This document shows, piece after piece, positions 42,115 through 52,083 of a stretch of 64,000 nucleotides of DNA (positions are counted from its first letter, which is position 1; each line of letters starts with the position of its first letter). Under the pieces are notes generated by a model, which saw only the letters and a program-made list of their open reading frames with translations, ran no database searches and had not been told where the DNA came from. A program made the translations under genes and the position numbers. The stretch is from Firmicutes bacterium HGW-Firmicutes-9 (GTDB taxonomy: Bacteria; Bacillota; Clostridia; Christensenellales; CAG-138): contig PGZM01000001.1 in NCBI GenBank assembly GCA_002841395.1, positions 643,249 through 707,248 on the forward strand. Direction: 5' to 3'.

Positions 42115-44853
42115 TTAATCGTCGTCCCGGTAAAAATGCGACATGGGGTTTGGTTCGCGCTCCTGCACGGGCGGATCGGCGAGCGGGGTTCCGTCGCCAA
42201 AGAGTTCTTCAAGTTGCGCGCGCTTGATGAGCACTTCGCGCGCCTTGCTGCCGTTGAAGCCCGAGATATAGCCCTTCTGCTCCATGATGTCGATCAGGCG
42301 GGAAGCGCGGGCATAGCCCACGCGCAGCCTGCGCTGAATCATGCTTGTGCTGGCCTGCCCGTGTTCGAACACCACGCGGACGGCCTCGCCCAGCAGATCG
42401 TCTTCCTGCTTGCCTTCGCCGAACACACCGCCGGTCGCACCGCTCTTTTCCAGCGAAGAAACGTCTTCCAGAATCTGGTCGCTGAACGTAGGCCGCGCTG
42501 CGCTCTCGCGGAAGTGTGCAACGATGCGCTCAACTTCTTCGTCCGAAACGAACGCGCACTGAAGTCGCGTGGGTTTTGCAGAACCGTCGGGATGGAATAG
42601 CATGTCGCCGTGACCCAGTAGCTTCTCTGCGCCGCCCATGTCGAGGATGATGCGGCTGTTGGTCGCGGAGCTGACGGCAAACGCCGCGCGGGAAGGAATG
42701 TTTGCCTTGATGAGACCCGTGATGACCGTTGCATCCGGCCGTTGGGTCGCGAGAATCAGATGGATGCCTGCCGCGCGGCCAAGCTGCGCGATGCGGCGGA
42801 TGCTGTCCTCCACTTCGTCGGGCGCAACCATCATGAGGTCAGCCAGCTCGTCGATGATGATGACGATACGCGGGAGCTTGTCCTCCGGGTTGGCGCGCTC
42901 GTTGAAGCGATCGAGGTTTCTTGCGTTTTGTTCCGAGAAGGTCTTGTAGCGATCTGTCATCTCCTTGACCGCCCAGCGCATCGCGCCCGCAGCTTTCTTG
43001 GGATCGGTGACAACAGGGATCAAGAGGTGCGGCAGGGAGCCGTACATGACCATTTCGACCATCTTTGGATCGATCAGAATGAAACGCACATCCTGCGGAG
43101 AACTCTTGTAGACCATTGACACGATGATGTCGTTGATGCAGACGCTTTTACCGGAACCTGTCGCGCCCGCGATCAGCATATGCGGCATACGCGTTAAATC
43201 GGCGACGATGATCTTTCCGCTCGCCTCTCTGCCAAACGCCATGGTGACAGGCGATGCGCTGTTTCGGAACTCTTTGCTTTCCAGAATGTCGCGCAATACA
43301 ACGAGCGTCGAGCCCTTGTTCGGAATCTCGATGCCGATTGCGTTCTTGCCGGGGATTGGAGCCTCCATGCGAAGACGCGGCGCAGCAAGCGCCATGGTGA
43401 TATCGTTTTGCAGCGCGGTGATGCGCGAAATGCGCGTGCCGGGCGCCGGTTGAATCTCGATGCGCGTCAGCGCGGGGCCAACCGCGATATTGGTGACCGT
43501 AGCGCCGATGCGGAAGCTTGCGAGCGTATCGATCAGGATGCGCGCCTTTTCTTCCGGTGTGTCCGTTTCATCATCCTTCTTCGCGCCGGGTTTATTGAGC
43601 AGCTCAATAGACGGCGCGTGATACTTTCCATCGCCGAGGATGACCTCCGGTTGCGTTTTTTTCTTATCGGGTGCGCCTGTAGCCGGCTTTTCGATGGGCT
43701 TCTGCTTTGCGCCGGGCTGGCGCGCGGGCATTCCTTCCATCGATGCGGCCTTCGCGGGCTTGATCGTGTTTGCGCCGAACAGCGGCGTCGGGTCGGGAAG
43801 CTGAACAACGGGCTTGGGAATCGGTGCGCTGTTTCTGCCGACGACGAGCGGCACATCATCCTGCGGCTCGAAATCGACGTCGTCCCAGATATCCGGGCTG
43901 ACTCTCTCCGGCTTGCGGGACTTTGCCTTTTCGCCGTTCTTGGTCACGAACTCACCAGTTTGTTCGCCGAACGCTTTGAGATCCGCATCCTTGGCGGGCG
44001 AATTCTTCAGTTTGCCGCCTTTTTGGGGCTTCTCAAACAGGTCGATCTCCGGCTCTAGAAATGTCTCGCCACGTTTGGAGCGGGCTTTGGCGGAGGGGGC
44101 AACAACTGCCTCAGGCAACGCGGCCTTCTTGCCTTTGCCGGAGAGTTTCGGTTGCTCTTCGTCCAACGTGAGCGTAAATAATGGGCGTTCGTCACGCGAT
44201 TCACGTTCGAGTGCGTTTTCCGCGTCACGTTCGCGCGTGTTCTCGATCGCGGCAAGCACTTTCCCTGTGAACTGCTCGGAGAAGTCGCGCAGAGAGAAGC
44301 CCGTGATCTTGATCATACAGACGATCAAAAGCGCGATGCTGAGGATATAGGCGAGCGTCGGGCCGCCAAGCTTCAGCAATGGATAACTTAAAATAGCGCC
44401 GACGAAACCGCCGCCGAGATGCGCGTTTTGTCCGATATACAAGGCATCGTTGACATATGGCATGTATTCCATACCTTCGATCAGCGAATTGCGGGCGGTG
44501 CTCAATAGTGTCACAAGCGCGAGGATGCTTAAAAGCAAATACCAGCCGCTGCCGTTGAGTCGATCATTGGTTGCGCCGCGGATATAGATCACGCCGACAG
44601 CAATCAGAATCACCGGAAGGGCGTAGGAAATGATGCCGATCAAGCCGAATAACGCTTTGCCGAGCATTTCTCCCAGATAACCGGTCGCGGAAAAGAACAA
44701 ATATGCTGCGGCGAGAATGCCGCCCGCGATTAACAGAACGCCGCTGCCTTCCGAGGCCGCCTTATCGCGTCCAGATGCGCCGTTTTTGGTTGCGGTTGAT
44801 TTCTTTCCGCCGGATGTTGCTTTACCTGCTTTGGATGCCAAAGATGTAATCAA
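42115..44853 (-). CDS. ftsK: FtsK/SpoIIIE DNA translocase
   Basis: 912 residues with TTG at 44853 as the upstream-most start; GAAAGGA abuts this codon, so the in-frame TTG at 44841, twelve bases further, is a real alternative. Four to five membrane helices (about 38-185), a long charged linker (about 195-420), then the FtsK alpha/beta/gamma motor: LIAGATGSGKSVCIN (Walker A), IVIIIDELADLMM (Walker B), and the winged-helix gamma domain at the end (VRVVFEHGQASTSMIQRRLRVGYARASRLIDIMEQKGYI). It pumps chromosomal DNA through the division or sporulation septum. First gene of the leftward run. Confidence 0.96.
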   Translation of the reverse strand: MITSLASKAGKATSGGKKSTATKNGASGRDKAASEGSGVLLIAGGILAAAYLFFSATGYLGEMLGKALFGLIGIISYALPVILIAVGVIYIRGATNDRLNGSGWYLLLSILALVTLLSTARNSLIEGMEYMPYVNDALYIGQNAHLGGGFVGAILSYPLLKLGGPTLAYILSIALLIVCMIKITGFSLRDFSEQFTGKVLAAIENTRERDAENALERESRDERPLFTLTLDEEQPKLSGKGKKAALPEAVVAPSAKARSKRGETFLEPEIDLFEKPQKGGKLKNSPAKDADLKAFGEQTGEFVTKNGEKAKSRKPERVSPDIWDDVDFEPQDDVPLVVGRNSAPIPKPVVQLPDPTPLFGANTIKPAKAASMEGMPARQPGAKQKPIEKPATGAPDKKKTQPEVILGDGKYHAPSIELLNKPGAKKDDETDTPEEKARILIDTLASFRIGATVTNIAVGPALTRIEIQPAPGTRISRITALQNDITMALAAPRLRMEAPIPGKNAIGIEIPNKGSTLVVLRDILESKEFRNSASPVTMAFGREASGKIIVADLTRMPHMLIAGATGSGKSVCINDIIVSMVYKSSPQDVRFILIDPKMVEMVMYGSLPHLLIPVVTDPKKAAGAMRWAVKEMTDRYKTFSEQNARNLDRFNERANPEDKLPRIVIIIDELADLMMVAPDEVEDSIRRIAQLGRAAGIHLILATQRPDATVITGLIKANIPSRAAFAVSSATNSRIILDMGGAEKLLGHGDMLFHPDGSAKPTRLQCAFVSDEEVERIVAHFRESAARPTFSDQILEDVSSLEKSGATGGVFGEGKQEDDLLGEAVRVVFEHGQASTSMIQRRLRVGYARASRLIDIMEQKGYISGFNGSKAREVLIKRAQLEELFGDGTPLADPPVQEREPNPMSHFYRDDD

Positions 44854-44990
44854 TCCTTTCTCTTTTGTTCAAAACTGGTTGGTATAGGTTTATCAATTTG
44901 ATTTACATATGACGTTTGGTGGCGTGCATATCTTTCGTGTGCCGAAAGACGCAATAAAAGAAAGCGTCTACTATGCCACTTTATCTACAT

Positions 44991-45019
44991 ATTATACAAC
45001 ATGTTGCGATATCGCGCAA
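44991..45019 (-). promoter_or_regulatory. Promoter of ftsK
   Basis: Read leftward: TTGCGC (45014-45019) and TATAAT (44991-44996), 17-bp spacing. An inverted repeat GTTGCG/CGCAAC (45003-45008 and 45015-45020) covers the -35 and could be a binding site. The rest of the 284-base divergent gap holds the next promoter only. Confidence 0.7.
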
Positions 45020-45076
45020 CGAAGGGCACAGAATAGAACGGATGAACACAGCATCAAAACGCAAGCGCCGCCTTGC

Positions 45077-45105
45077 TTGAAAGCACGGAGAAAATGCGCT
45101 ATACT
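45077..45105 (+). promoter_or_regulatory. Promoter of the hydroxyacid dehydrogenase gene
   Basis: TTGAAA at 45077-45082 and TATACT at 45100-45105, spacing 17, 32 bases before the ATG at 45138. Confidence 0.8.
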
Positions 45106-45137
45106 GCAACAAGAGCCAACAAACACTGGAGATTTGC

Positions 45138-46094
45138 ATGAACATCGTCATTCTCGACGCCTATTCCGTCAACCCGGGAGATATCAGCTGGGAGCCGATC
45201 CGTGCGTTCGGCAATCTGACCGTATACGACCACACGCCGCCGGAGCAGATCGGCGAGCGAATCCGCCAGGCGGACGCCGTCTTCACCAATCGCGCAAGGC
45301 TGGGCGAAGCGGAGTTTTCACAAGCGTCAAATCTTCGCTTTCTTTGTTTATTTGCAACCGGCTACGACAAGATCGACCTTGCTTCTGCACGGCGGCACAA
45401 CATCGCCGTTTGCAATGTGCCGGGATATTCCACCGAAGCCGTGGCGCAGCACACCATCGCGCTGCTGCTGGAGCTCACCAACCGCACACGCGCGCTGGAC
45501 GCCGAGCTTCGAAAAGGCCGCTGGACACAGCACAAGGGAGACTGCGTCTGGGATGCGCCGCTGATTGCGCTGACCGGAAAGACATTTGGTATCATCGGAA
45601 CGGGTGCAATCGGCTGCAGGGCGGCAGAGATCGCAAAAGCGCTCGGCATGCGCGTTCTGGGATATAGTAGAAACAAGCGCGCGGCGTTCTGCGGTAGCTA
45701 TGTTTCAAAGGAAGAACTTTTCCGCGAAAGCGACGTACTTTCGCTGCACTGCGCGGCGACGGCGGAGACGCACCACATCGTCAATCGCGACACGCTCGCG
45801 CTGATGAAACCTAGCGCGATCATCATCAACACCGCGCGCGGTGTGCTGATCGATTCCGGTGCGCTGGCGGACGCGCTCAATGCGGGAAGCATCTACGCAG
45901 CGGGGTTAGACGTTGTCGAACGGGAACCGATTTTACCGGAGAACCCGCTGCTGAACGCAAAAAACTGCCTGATCACGCCGCACGCCGCATGGCTGCCCGT
46001 CGATGTTCGAAAACGACTGGTCGATCTCGCGGCGGAGAATCTTGACGCATTCGTACATGACCGGAAACTCAATCGAGTGGATTTGGAGGGATGA
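45138..46094 (+). CDS. D-isomer-specific 2-hydroxyacid dehydrogenase
   Basis: 318 residues. NAD-binding domain with GIIGTGAIGCRAAEIAKALGM (about residues 147-167), and the catalytic set Arg in INTARGVLIDSGAL, Glu in GLDVVEREPIL and His in LITPHAAW. Close in layout to glycerate dehydrogenases (HprA) of Clostridia. It reduces a 2-keto acid such as hydroxypyruvate with NADH; the exact substrate is not set by sequence. The next gene starts four bases after its stop. Confidence 0.9.
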   Translation: MNIVILDAYSVNPGDISWEPIRAFGNLTVYDHTPPEQIGERIRQADAVFTNRARLGEAEFSQASNLRFLCLFATGYDKIDLASARRHNIAVCNVPGYSTEAVAQHTIALLLELTNRTRALDAELRKGRWTQHKGDCVWDAPLIALTGKTFGIIGTGAIGCRAAEIAKALGMRVLGYSRNKRAAFCGSYVSKEELFRESDVLSLHCAATAETHHIVNRDTLALMKPSAIIINTARGVLIDSGALADALNAGSIYAAGLDVVEREPILPENPLLNAKNCLITPHAAWLPVDVRKRLVDLAAENLDAFVHDRKLNRVDLEG

Positions 46095-46097
46095 ATC

Positions 46098-46862
46098 TTG
46101 CAGCAAACCATCCAGCATAAAAAACACATCATGCGTTTGGTCGTCTCAATCGGACTGGCGTTTCTATTGCTTTTCTCGCTTGCCGCGTGCAAGGAAGAAG
46201 GGGACATCACGCCCGGACCGACCGCGAAGCCGGAGCAGCCGACGGTCATCGTCAACAACGAAGCCTTACCCGAGGCGCACACAATTGTGGTCAGCGGGTA
46301 CGGCGTGGTAACGGTGGAGCCGGATTTTGCGACCATCAACATCGTGACAGCCGGTGAGAGCGCTTCTTCCGAGGAAGCGGCGGTGCTCTGCGAAGCCGCG
46401 ACGCAGCAGGTTAAGACCACCGCTGGCGAGCAAAACGTGCTTGCACGCAGCGTTACCACCTCGGGTGTTACCATCGACGCAATCACGCGCGAGGCCGATG
46501 GCACGGTAACGGGGTATATCGCGCGGCAGACGATCACCATTCATGAAGACAGCATCAGCCGTGTGAACGCGATTCTATCACCGATTATCGACGCGAAGAT
46601 CATCGAAAGCTATGAGGTGACCTATAGCCTGCTGGACGCATCGGCGGCCTATGCGGAGGCGCTCGCAGAAGCGGTTGCGGACGCAAAGGTGAAAGCAGAG
46701 GCGATTGCAGCAGCCGGACAGGTCGCGCTCGACGAGATAATTCTGGTCAGCGAAGCACTGGTTGAAAACCAGCTGGTCGGTGTCGTGTTCAAGAGCAGTT
46801 CGATCAATGTCGAGGCAAACCTTTCGGTGACGTACTCTGTAAAAGACTTGCCGAAGAGCTAA
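46098..46862 (+). CDS. SIMPL-domain (DUF541) lipoprotein
   Basis: 254 residues from a TTG at 46098, supported by GGAGGG (46085-46090) at seven bases; an ATG at 46131 is in frame but lacks a ribosome site. A lipoprotein signal peptide ends LFSLAACKEE (lipobox LAAC). The SIMPL domain spans about 63-250: HTIVVSGYGVVTVEPDFATINIVT, repeated helices rich in Ala/Glu, and VEANLSVTYSVKDL. DUF541 proteins oligomerise into ring-like shells in the periplasm or at the surface; the function is unclear. It is in one unit with the dehydrogenase, although they have no obvious link. Confidence 0.88.
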   Translation: MQQTIQHKKHIMRLVVSIGLAFLLLFSLAACKEEGDITPGPTAKPEQPTVIVNNEALPEAHTIVVSGYGVVTVEPDFATINIVTAGESASSEEAAVLCEAATQQVKTTAGEQNVLARSVTTSGVTIDAITREADGTVTGYIARQTITIHEDSISRVNAILSPIIDAKIIESYEVTYSLLDASAAYAEALAEAVADAKVKAEAIAAAGQVALDEIILVSEALVENQLVGVVFKSSSINVEANLSVTYSVKDLPKS

Positions 46863-46882
46863 CATAGAATCTTGCGAAAACA

Positions 46883-46910
46883 AAAAGCGACGGAGCAATC
46901 CGTCGCTTTT
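46883..46910. terminator. Bidirectional terminator between SIMPL and radC
   Basis: AAAAGCGACGGA and TCCGTCGCTTTT pair perfectly around GCAA. Confidence 0.92.
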
Positions 46911-46927
46911 AATATTTCAAACGAAGG

Positions 46928-47719
46928 TCAATACGGTTCCATCACGCGGAGCAGCGTGCCTGTGCGCGCGGCCTGTGCCTGAAGTGCTTGATAATCGGAA
47001 AGGGAGAACACCTCCGCTTCCGGGTTGGAAACGCCGATCACAGCGCCGGTCGAAAAACTATAAGCGTGTTCGCCACCGACGATGATATGGTCAAACAACT
47101 GCACGCCGATGCTCTCCAACGCAGCGCGAACCGACTCGGTCGTTTCCGCATCCGCAACGGAAGGGGTCGGATCGCCGGAAGGATGGTTGTGGATCAACAA
47201 AATGCCGTGCGCGCGGCGCAATAGCGCTGCCTCCGCAATATTCCGCGGATAAATCTGCGCTTCGCTGAGCGATCCTCCAACCACGCGCTCGCAGCTCTGC
47301 ACTACCTTTTTTGCGTTGAGGCAGACGGCGAGCACGGTTTCATACGTATTGAGCGAAAGCTGAGACACGGCATATCGCGCGGCTTCGACAGGCGAAGTCA
47401 AGCGAATATTGCCTTTTGTATCCGCAAGCCGGTGCAGTCGCAGGCGGCGAAACAGATCGCCCTGCATGCGAAGAAACACGGCGGTGTTTTCGCCAACGCC
47501 CTCCACAAGCATCAACTGCGGAATCTCGGCGGTCACCACGCCTTCCAGCGAGCCAAAACGCGTCAAGAGCAGATGCGCAAGTTCGTTGGTGTCCTTTCGC
47601 GGGATGGCGTAGGTCAACAAAAGCTCGAGGAACTGGTGATCCAGAAACGCCTCGGCTCCGTGTGTTTTATAATGTTCTCGAATTCGTTCGCGGTGTCCGC
47701 TGTGAATAGAATCCGGCAT
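46928..47719 (-). CDS. radC: RadC-family JAB domain protein
   Basis: 263 residues. Residues about 1-95 include a helix-hairpin-helix (FGSLEGVVTAEIPQLMLVEGVGENTAVFL), and the JAB/MPN domain has the zinc motif IHNHPSGDPTPSVAD (HxH-x7-S-x2-D, about residues 178-191). Its activity is unknown; the E. coli name comes from a mis-assigned repair mutant, and natural roles may include DNA-linked peptidase function. GGAGG precedes the ATG at 47719. Single gene, leftward. Confidence 0.93.
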   Translation of the reverse strand: MPDSIHSGHRERIREHYKTHGAEAFLDHQFLELLLTYAIPRKDTNELAHLLLTRFGSLEGVVTAEIPQLMLVEGVGENTAVFLRMQGDLFRRLRLHRLADTKGNIRLTSPVEAARYAVSQLSLNTYETVLAVCLNAKKVVQSCERVVGGSLSEAQIYPRNIAEAALLRRAHGILLIHNHPSGDPTPSVADAETTESVRAALESIGVQLFDHIIVGGEHAYSFSTGAVIGVSNPEAEVFSLSDYQALQAQAARTGTLLRVMEPY

Positions 47720-47895
47720 ACAGCGCCTCCAAAAGATTGCTTCACCAGTATAGATGATATCTTACGGGGTGTCAAAACCTGTTACGCTGCAAACCAGAAA
47801 AGAAACCATGTAACACGTTTTGCCGCAAAAATCATGGCGAAAGACAACGCATCGTGAATTGTTTGCGACAAGTGGCTCTATTTTCGCCGCAGCAC

Positions 47896-47924
47896 TTGTC
47901 AAACGAATTTGATGCGGGTAGAAT
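47896..47924 (+). promoter_or_regulatory. Promoter of tilS-hpt-ftsH
   Basis: TTGTCA at 47896-47901 and TAGAAT at 47919-47924, spacing 17. The start would be near 47931, which fits the GTG start at 47956 and excludes the longer frame opening at 47854. Confidence 0.8.
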
Positions 47925-47955
47925 AGCACTATATTTCATTCTGGAGATCTATGCG

Positions 47956-49311
47956 GTGAATGAAGGATCACGGCGGCTGATCGGTGAAAACGAGCTTGCC
48001 GCCTGCGGATGTAACCTGTCGGAAACTGTGCTTGTTGCACTCTCCGGCGGGGCAGATTCCACCGCGCTCCTGCTCTCGCTGCACAGGTTGTATCAAGAGG
48101 GCAAGATTCGCGGATTATTCGCCGCGCACCTGAACCACGGAATCCGCGGCGAAGCTGCCGCGCGTGACCAACGCTGGTGCATGGCGCTCTGCGATCGATT
48201 GTCTATTCCGTTTGCAACGGAAACGGTGGATGTGCCTGCGCATGCAAAGGCAAACGGACAGTCGCTGGAACAGGCCGCGCGGGCGTTGCGTTATGATTTT
48301 CTGGAGCGTGCGAGGCTATCCTTTGGCGCAAGCGTCATCGCGACCGCGCACCACCGGGACGATCAGGCGGAGACGGTCTTGATAAACCTGATTCGCGGCA
48401 GCGGCACAAGCGGACTTGGCGGTATGAAGCCGCGAAACGGGCACATTATCCGCCCGATGCTGCACGTCAGCAAGCAGGAAATTCTTGCGTTTTTATCCGA
48501 AGCAGGCGAAACGCACTGTGAGGACGAGACGAACGCAGAGAATGCAGCCGTCCGTAACCGTATCCGCAATCAACTGATGCCGATGCTTGAGACCTTCAAT
48601 CCTTCGATTGCGCAGTCCCTTGCAAAAACCGCGGAACTGCTTGCGCAGGACGAAGCATATTTGAGCCGATTGGCGGATGAAGCGGAAGAAGCGATGATCG
48701 CCGGAGACGGATTCAACCGCAAAGCGCTTGCACAGCAGCCGATTCCGATTGCATCGCGTATCGTGCGCAAACGGTTGCTCGCTCTGATCGGTCGTGTCGG
48801 CGAAGCGGATATTCGCCGCGTATTGGATTTGGCAGCGGCAAGGACGGGAACCGTCATTGAGCTGTCCGACGGACGTTCTGCGTGGACGGATGCGCAGCTA
48901 CTGTATATGGGCCGGTATCCGGATGTGTCCGAATATGAGGTGCCGTTTGTCATCGGCGGAGAGACAGTCACGCCGCGCGGAACGTTGGTCTGTGAATTTA
49001 CGGACAGCTGGCATATCCCAAAGGATGGATCGGAAGCGTTTCTGGATTGGAACAAGCTGCCGAAAGATCTAAGCGTCCGCTCCCGTAGAGAGGGAGATCG
49101 GTTTTTCCCGCTCGGCGCGCCAGGCGAACGGAAGCTCAGCGATGTGCTGACGGATAAAAAGATTGCCAAAGAAAAGCGGGATTTACCGCTGCTCTGTGCG
49201 GATAGCGAAGTATATTATGCCTGCGGGCTGACCATCTCGGAACACGCGAAGGTCACGCCGGAGACGCGGGAGATTCTCCATATTATATGTAACAGGGGGA
49301 CAAGGGATTGA
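47956..49311 (+). CDS. tilS: tRNA(Ile)-lysidine synthetase
   Basis: 451 residues from GTG 47956 (GGAG nine bases upstream, promoter immediately ahead). PP-loop motif VLVALSGGADSTALLLSLHRL (about residues 23-43), the HHRDDQAETVLINL metal/ATP region, and the C-terminal TilS domains (about 355-445: SRREGDRFFPLGAPGERKLSDVLTDKKI). TilS changes C34 of tRNA-Ile2 to lysidine so that it reads AUA; essential. First gene of the standard tilS-hpt-ftsH operon; its stop overlaps the hpt start. Confidence 0.96.
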   Translation: MNEGSRRLIGENELAACGCNLSETVLVALSGGADSTALLLSLHRLYQEGKIRGLFAAHLNHGIRGEAAARDQRWCMALCDRLSIPFATETVDVPAHAKANGQSLEQAARALRYDFLERARLSFGASVIATAHHRDDQAETVLINLIRGSGTSGLGGMKPRNGHIIRPMLHVSKQEILAFLSEAGETHCEDETNAENAAVRNRIRNQLMPMLETFNPSIAQSLAKTAELLAQDEAYLSRLADEAEEAMIAGDGFNRKALAQQPIPIASRIVRKRLLALIGRVGEADIRRVLDLAAARTGTVIELSDGRSAWTDAQLLYMGRYPDVSEYEVPFVIGGETVTPRGTLVCEFTDSWHIPKDGSEAFLDWNKLPKDLSVRSRREGDRFFPLGAPGERKLSDVLTDKKIAKEKRDLPLLCADSEVYYACGLTISEHAKVTPETREILHIICNRGTRD

Positions 49312-49877
49312 AAGGGCTCATCAATCACGACGATATTGCAAAGGTGCTTGTATCGGAAGAACAGATCAAACAGCGCATCCGGGAGCTTGGCGCAGAGCTG
49401 CGCCGGGACTACGCAAATGTGGAAGGGGACATCGTCCTGATCTGCATTCTCAAGGGTGCGGTCATGTTCTTTGCGGACCTTGCGCGCGAGATGGATTTAA
49501 ACCTCCAGATGGAGTTTATGGGCATCTCAAGCTACGGCAACGAGCGCAGAACGAGCGGCATCGTGCGCATCACCAAGGATATCGACACGTCGATCACCGG
49601 CAAGCATGTCATTATCGCCGAGGATATCATGGACAGCGGGTTGACGCTTTCGCATCTTTTGCAGCTGCTTGCCAGCCGTAATCCCGCCTCCGTGAAGATT
49701 TGCTGCCTGCTCGACAAGCCATCCCGCAGAGAGTGCGAACTGACGCCCGATTATTGCGGATTTGTCATCCCCAACGAGTTTGTGGTTGGCTACGGCCTCG
49801 ACTACGACGGATTCCTGCGGAATCTTCCGTATGTCGGCGTGCTGAAACCTTCCGTTTACAGCAGAGAAGAAGAGTAA
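49308..49877 (+). CDS. hpt: Hypoxanthine phosphoribosyltransferase
   Basis: 189 residues starting with TTG at 49308, overlapping the tilS stop by four bases; AGGGGG lies about 12 bases ahead. PRPP-binding motif VIIAEDIMDSGLTL (about residues 100-113), and ICILKGAVMFFADL and VGYGLDYDGFLRNLPYVG are family marks. It salvages hypoxanthine and guanine. The order tilS-hpt-ftsH is highly conserved. Confidence 0.97.
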   Translation: MKGLINHDDIAKVLVSEEQIKQRIRELGAELRRDYANVEGDIVLICILKGAVMFFADLAREMDLNLQMEFMGISSYGNERRTSGIVRITKDIDTSITGKHVIIAEDIMDSGLTLSHLLQLLASRNPASVKICCLLDKPSRRECELTPDYCGFVIPNEFVVGYGLDYDGFLRNLPYVGVLKPSVYSREEE

Positions 49878-49974
49878 AGATCAATCTGATAGAAAAAGAG
49901 AATGATCGCTCCGGCGACGCGCCGGGCGAAACGCGCAGCGGAAGATGTTCCGCACGCAGATGGAGGACAGTTAG

Positions 49975-51975
49975 TTGAACAGAAAAGTCATAACCGCGTT
50001 AATTTGGGTCGGCTTGTTTGCAGCCATATTCTATATGATTTCGGGATTCAATCCTACGCAGGGCAAGCCGGAAGAACTCGACTATAATTCGAAGTTCCTG
50101 CAGCTTGTGCGCAGCACCGAGAACGCGGACACCACGCAGAAAACAATCAAGGCAATCAAGGTCGAAGACCGCAAGGTCTACGGCCTTTACACAGGCAGCG
50201 AAGCCGAGATGAAAGACCTGCCCAAGAAGGCGGAGTTTATCACCGTGCTGCCGAGCGAAGAGACATTCCGCGCCGATATGGCGGCGATTGTCTACGCGGC
50301 AAACCCTGATCAATTTGGCAGCGTGAGCGAAGTCTCCAGCGCAGACTACGGGTTTGCGTATGAGTCCGTCGTGTTGGAAGAATCGATCTGGACGCTGCTG
50401 TTGCCAACACTCTTGTTCATCGGCGCAATTGTCGTGTTCTACTTCTTTATGATGCGTGCGCAGAGCGGCGGCAAGCAGATGCAGAACTTCGGCAAGTCCC
50501 GCGCGCGTATGACGGTTGGCGACAAGATGAACGTTACGTTTGCGGACGTCGCTGGTGCGGACGAGGAAAAAGAAGAACTCAAGGAGATCGTCGATTTCAT
50601 GCGCGCTCCGCAGCGGTTCAACGCCATCGGCGCTCGGATTCCCAAGGGCGTACTGCTCGTGGGCCCTCCAGGCACCGGTAAAACCCTATTGGCAAAAGCG
50701 GTTGCGGGCGAGGCGAAAGTTCCGTTCTTCTCGATCTCGGGTTCCGACTTTGTTGAGATGTTCGTCGGCGTCGGCGCATCCCGCGTACGAGATCTGTTCC
50801 AGACCGCAAAGCGCGCAACGCCCGCTGTCGTCTTCATCGACGAAATCGACGCGGTCGGACGCCATCGCGGCGCCGGCATGGGCGGCGGACACGACGAGCG
50901 CGAGCAGACGCTCAACCAGCTGCTGGTCGAAATGGACGGCTTTTCGCCGAACGAGGGCATCATCGTCATCGCGGCAACCAACCGCCCGGACATCCTCGAT
51001 CCCGCGCTGCTGCGTCCCGGTCGTTTTGACCGCCAGATCACGGTCAGCTATCCGGACGTGAAAGGCCGCGAAGAAATCCTGAAAGTACACGCGCGCAACA
51101 AGCCCATGGGCAAGGAAGTGTCGCTTGCGACGCTAGCCAAGCGTACGCCGGGCTTTACGGGTGCAGATCTTGAAAACGTGCTCAACGAGGCGGCGATCCT
51201 CGCCGCGCGCGCAAACCTCAAAACCATCGGCATGACGGAGCTGGAAGAAGCGATCACCCGCGTGCAGATGGGGCCGGAGAAGCGCAGCCGCGTGATCACG
51301 GAAGCGGACAAGCGCATCACAGCCTACCACGAAGCGGGTCATGCCATCGTTGCGCTGAAACTTGCAGGATGCGATCCTGTGCACGAAGTTTCTATCGTGC
51401 CGCGCGGCATGGCGGCAGGGTATACGATGTCTCTCCCCAAGGAAGACATGATGCATGTGACCAAGAATAAACTGCTGGACAACATTGCGATGATGATGGG
51501 CGGGCGCGTGGCCGAGAAACTCAAATTCGACGATGTTTCGACCGGCGCATATAACGACCTGCAGCGTTCCAGCGATGTGGCAAAGAAGATGGTCACCGAA
51601 TACGGCATGAGCGATTCGGTGGGTCCCATGTTCCTTGGCGGTCAGGAAGAAGTCTTCATCGCCAAGGATTGGGGACACCAGCGTAACTATTCCGAGTCTC
51701 TTGCGGCTACGGTTGACGCCGAGGTGCGCGGCATACTGGAATCGCAGTTTAAGCGTGCCAGCGATATCATCGCGGAGGACATGGAGGCGCTCGATCGCGT
51801 CTCGGAGATGCTCATCGAGTATGAGCGAGTCTCCGGCGAAGAATTCGCGGCGGTCTTCAACGGCACAGAAGCCGCAGAGGTTCTCAAGAAGCCGACACCG
51901 AAGCGGACGCGTAAGAAACCGGCACCGAAGCCGGAGGAAACCGTGAATGCTGAACCGCAGGGAGTACCCGTGTAA
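49975..51975 (+). CDS. ftsH: ATP-dependent zinc metalloprotease FtsH
   Basis: 666 residues starting with TTG 49975 behind GGAGG (49962-49966). Two membrane helices (about 4-24 and 140-160) flank an extracytoplasmic piece. AAA module with Walker A GPPGTGKT, Walker [12 protein letters not shown] and the second region [22 protein letters not shown]; zinc site HEAGH (about residue 447). It degrades unassembled membrane proteins and some regulators. The C-terminus is Lys/Pro-rich ([14 protein letters not shown]). Last of the tilS operon. Confidence 0.98.
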   Translation: MNRKVITALIWVGLFAAIFYMISGFNPTQGKPEELDYNSKFLQLVRSTENADTTQKTIKAIKVEDRKVYGLYTGSEAEMKDLPKKAEFITVLPSEETFRADMAAIVYAANPDQFGSVSEVSSADYGFAYESVVLEESIWTLLLPTLLFIGAIVVFYFFMMRAQSGGKQMQNFGKSRARMTVGDKMNVTFADVAGADEEKEELKEIVDFMRAPQRFNAIGARIPKGVLLVGPPGTGKTLLAKAVAGEAKVPFFSISGSDFVEMFVGVGASRVRDLFQTAKRATPAVVFIDEIDAVGRHRGAGMGGGHDEREQTLNQLLVEMDGFSPNEGIIVIAATNRPDILDPALLRPGRFDRQITVSYPDVKGREEILKVHARNKPMGKEVSLATLAKRTPGFTGADLENVLNEAAILAARANLKTIGMTELEEAITRVQMGPEKRSRVITEADKRITAYHEAGHAIVALKLAGCDPVHEVSIVPRGMAAGYTMSLPKEDMMHVTKNKLLDNIAMMMGGRVAEKLKFDDVSTGAYNDLQRSSDVAKKMVTEYGMSDSVGPMFLGGQEEVFIAKDWGHQRNYSESLAATVDAEVRGILESQFKRASDIIAEDMEALDRVSEMLIEYERVSGEEFAAVFNGTEAAEVLKKPTPKRTRKKPAPKPEETVNAEPQGVPV

Positions 51976-52083
51976 ACGCACGCAGGTCCCCAAATTGAGA
52001 AACTGACACAAACGGCTATGAAAACCCTGGATGGGGCGGCATGTCCGCCCTATCTTTATGAGCGGAGAAATAAACAAAAAACT

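Noticed and set aside
47432..47857. Open frame opposite radC
   Set aside because: No ribosome site, composition typical of the antisense of a GC-rich gene, and radC on the other strand is certain.
47854..47955. ATG 47854 as the tilS start
   Set aside because: A good promoter lies at 47896-47924, inside this extension, and GTG 47956 has GGAG upstream.
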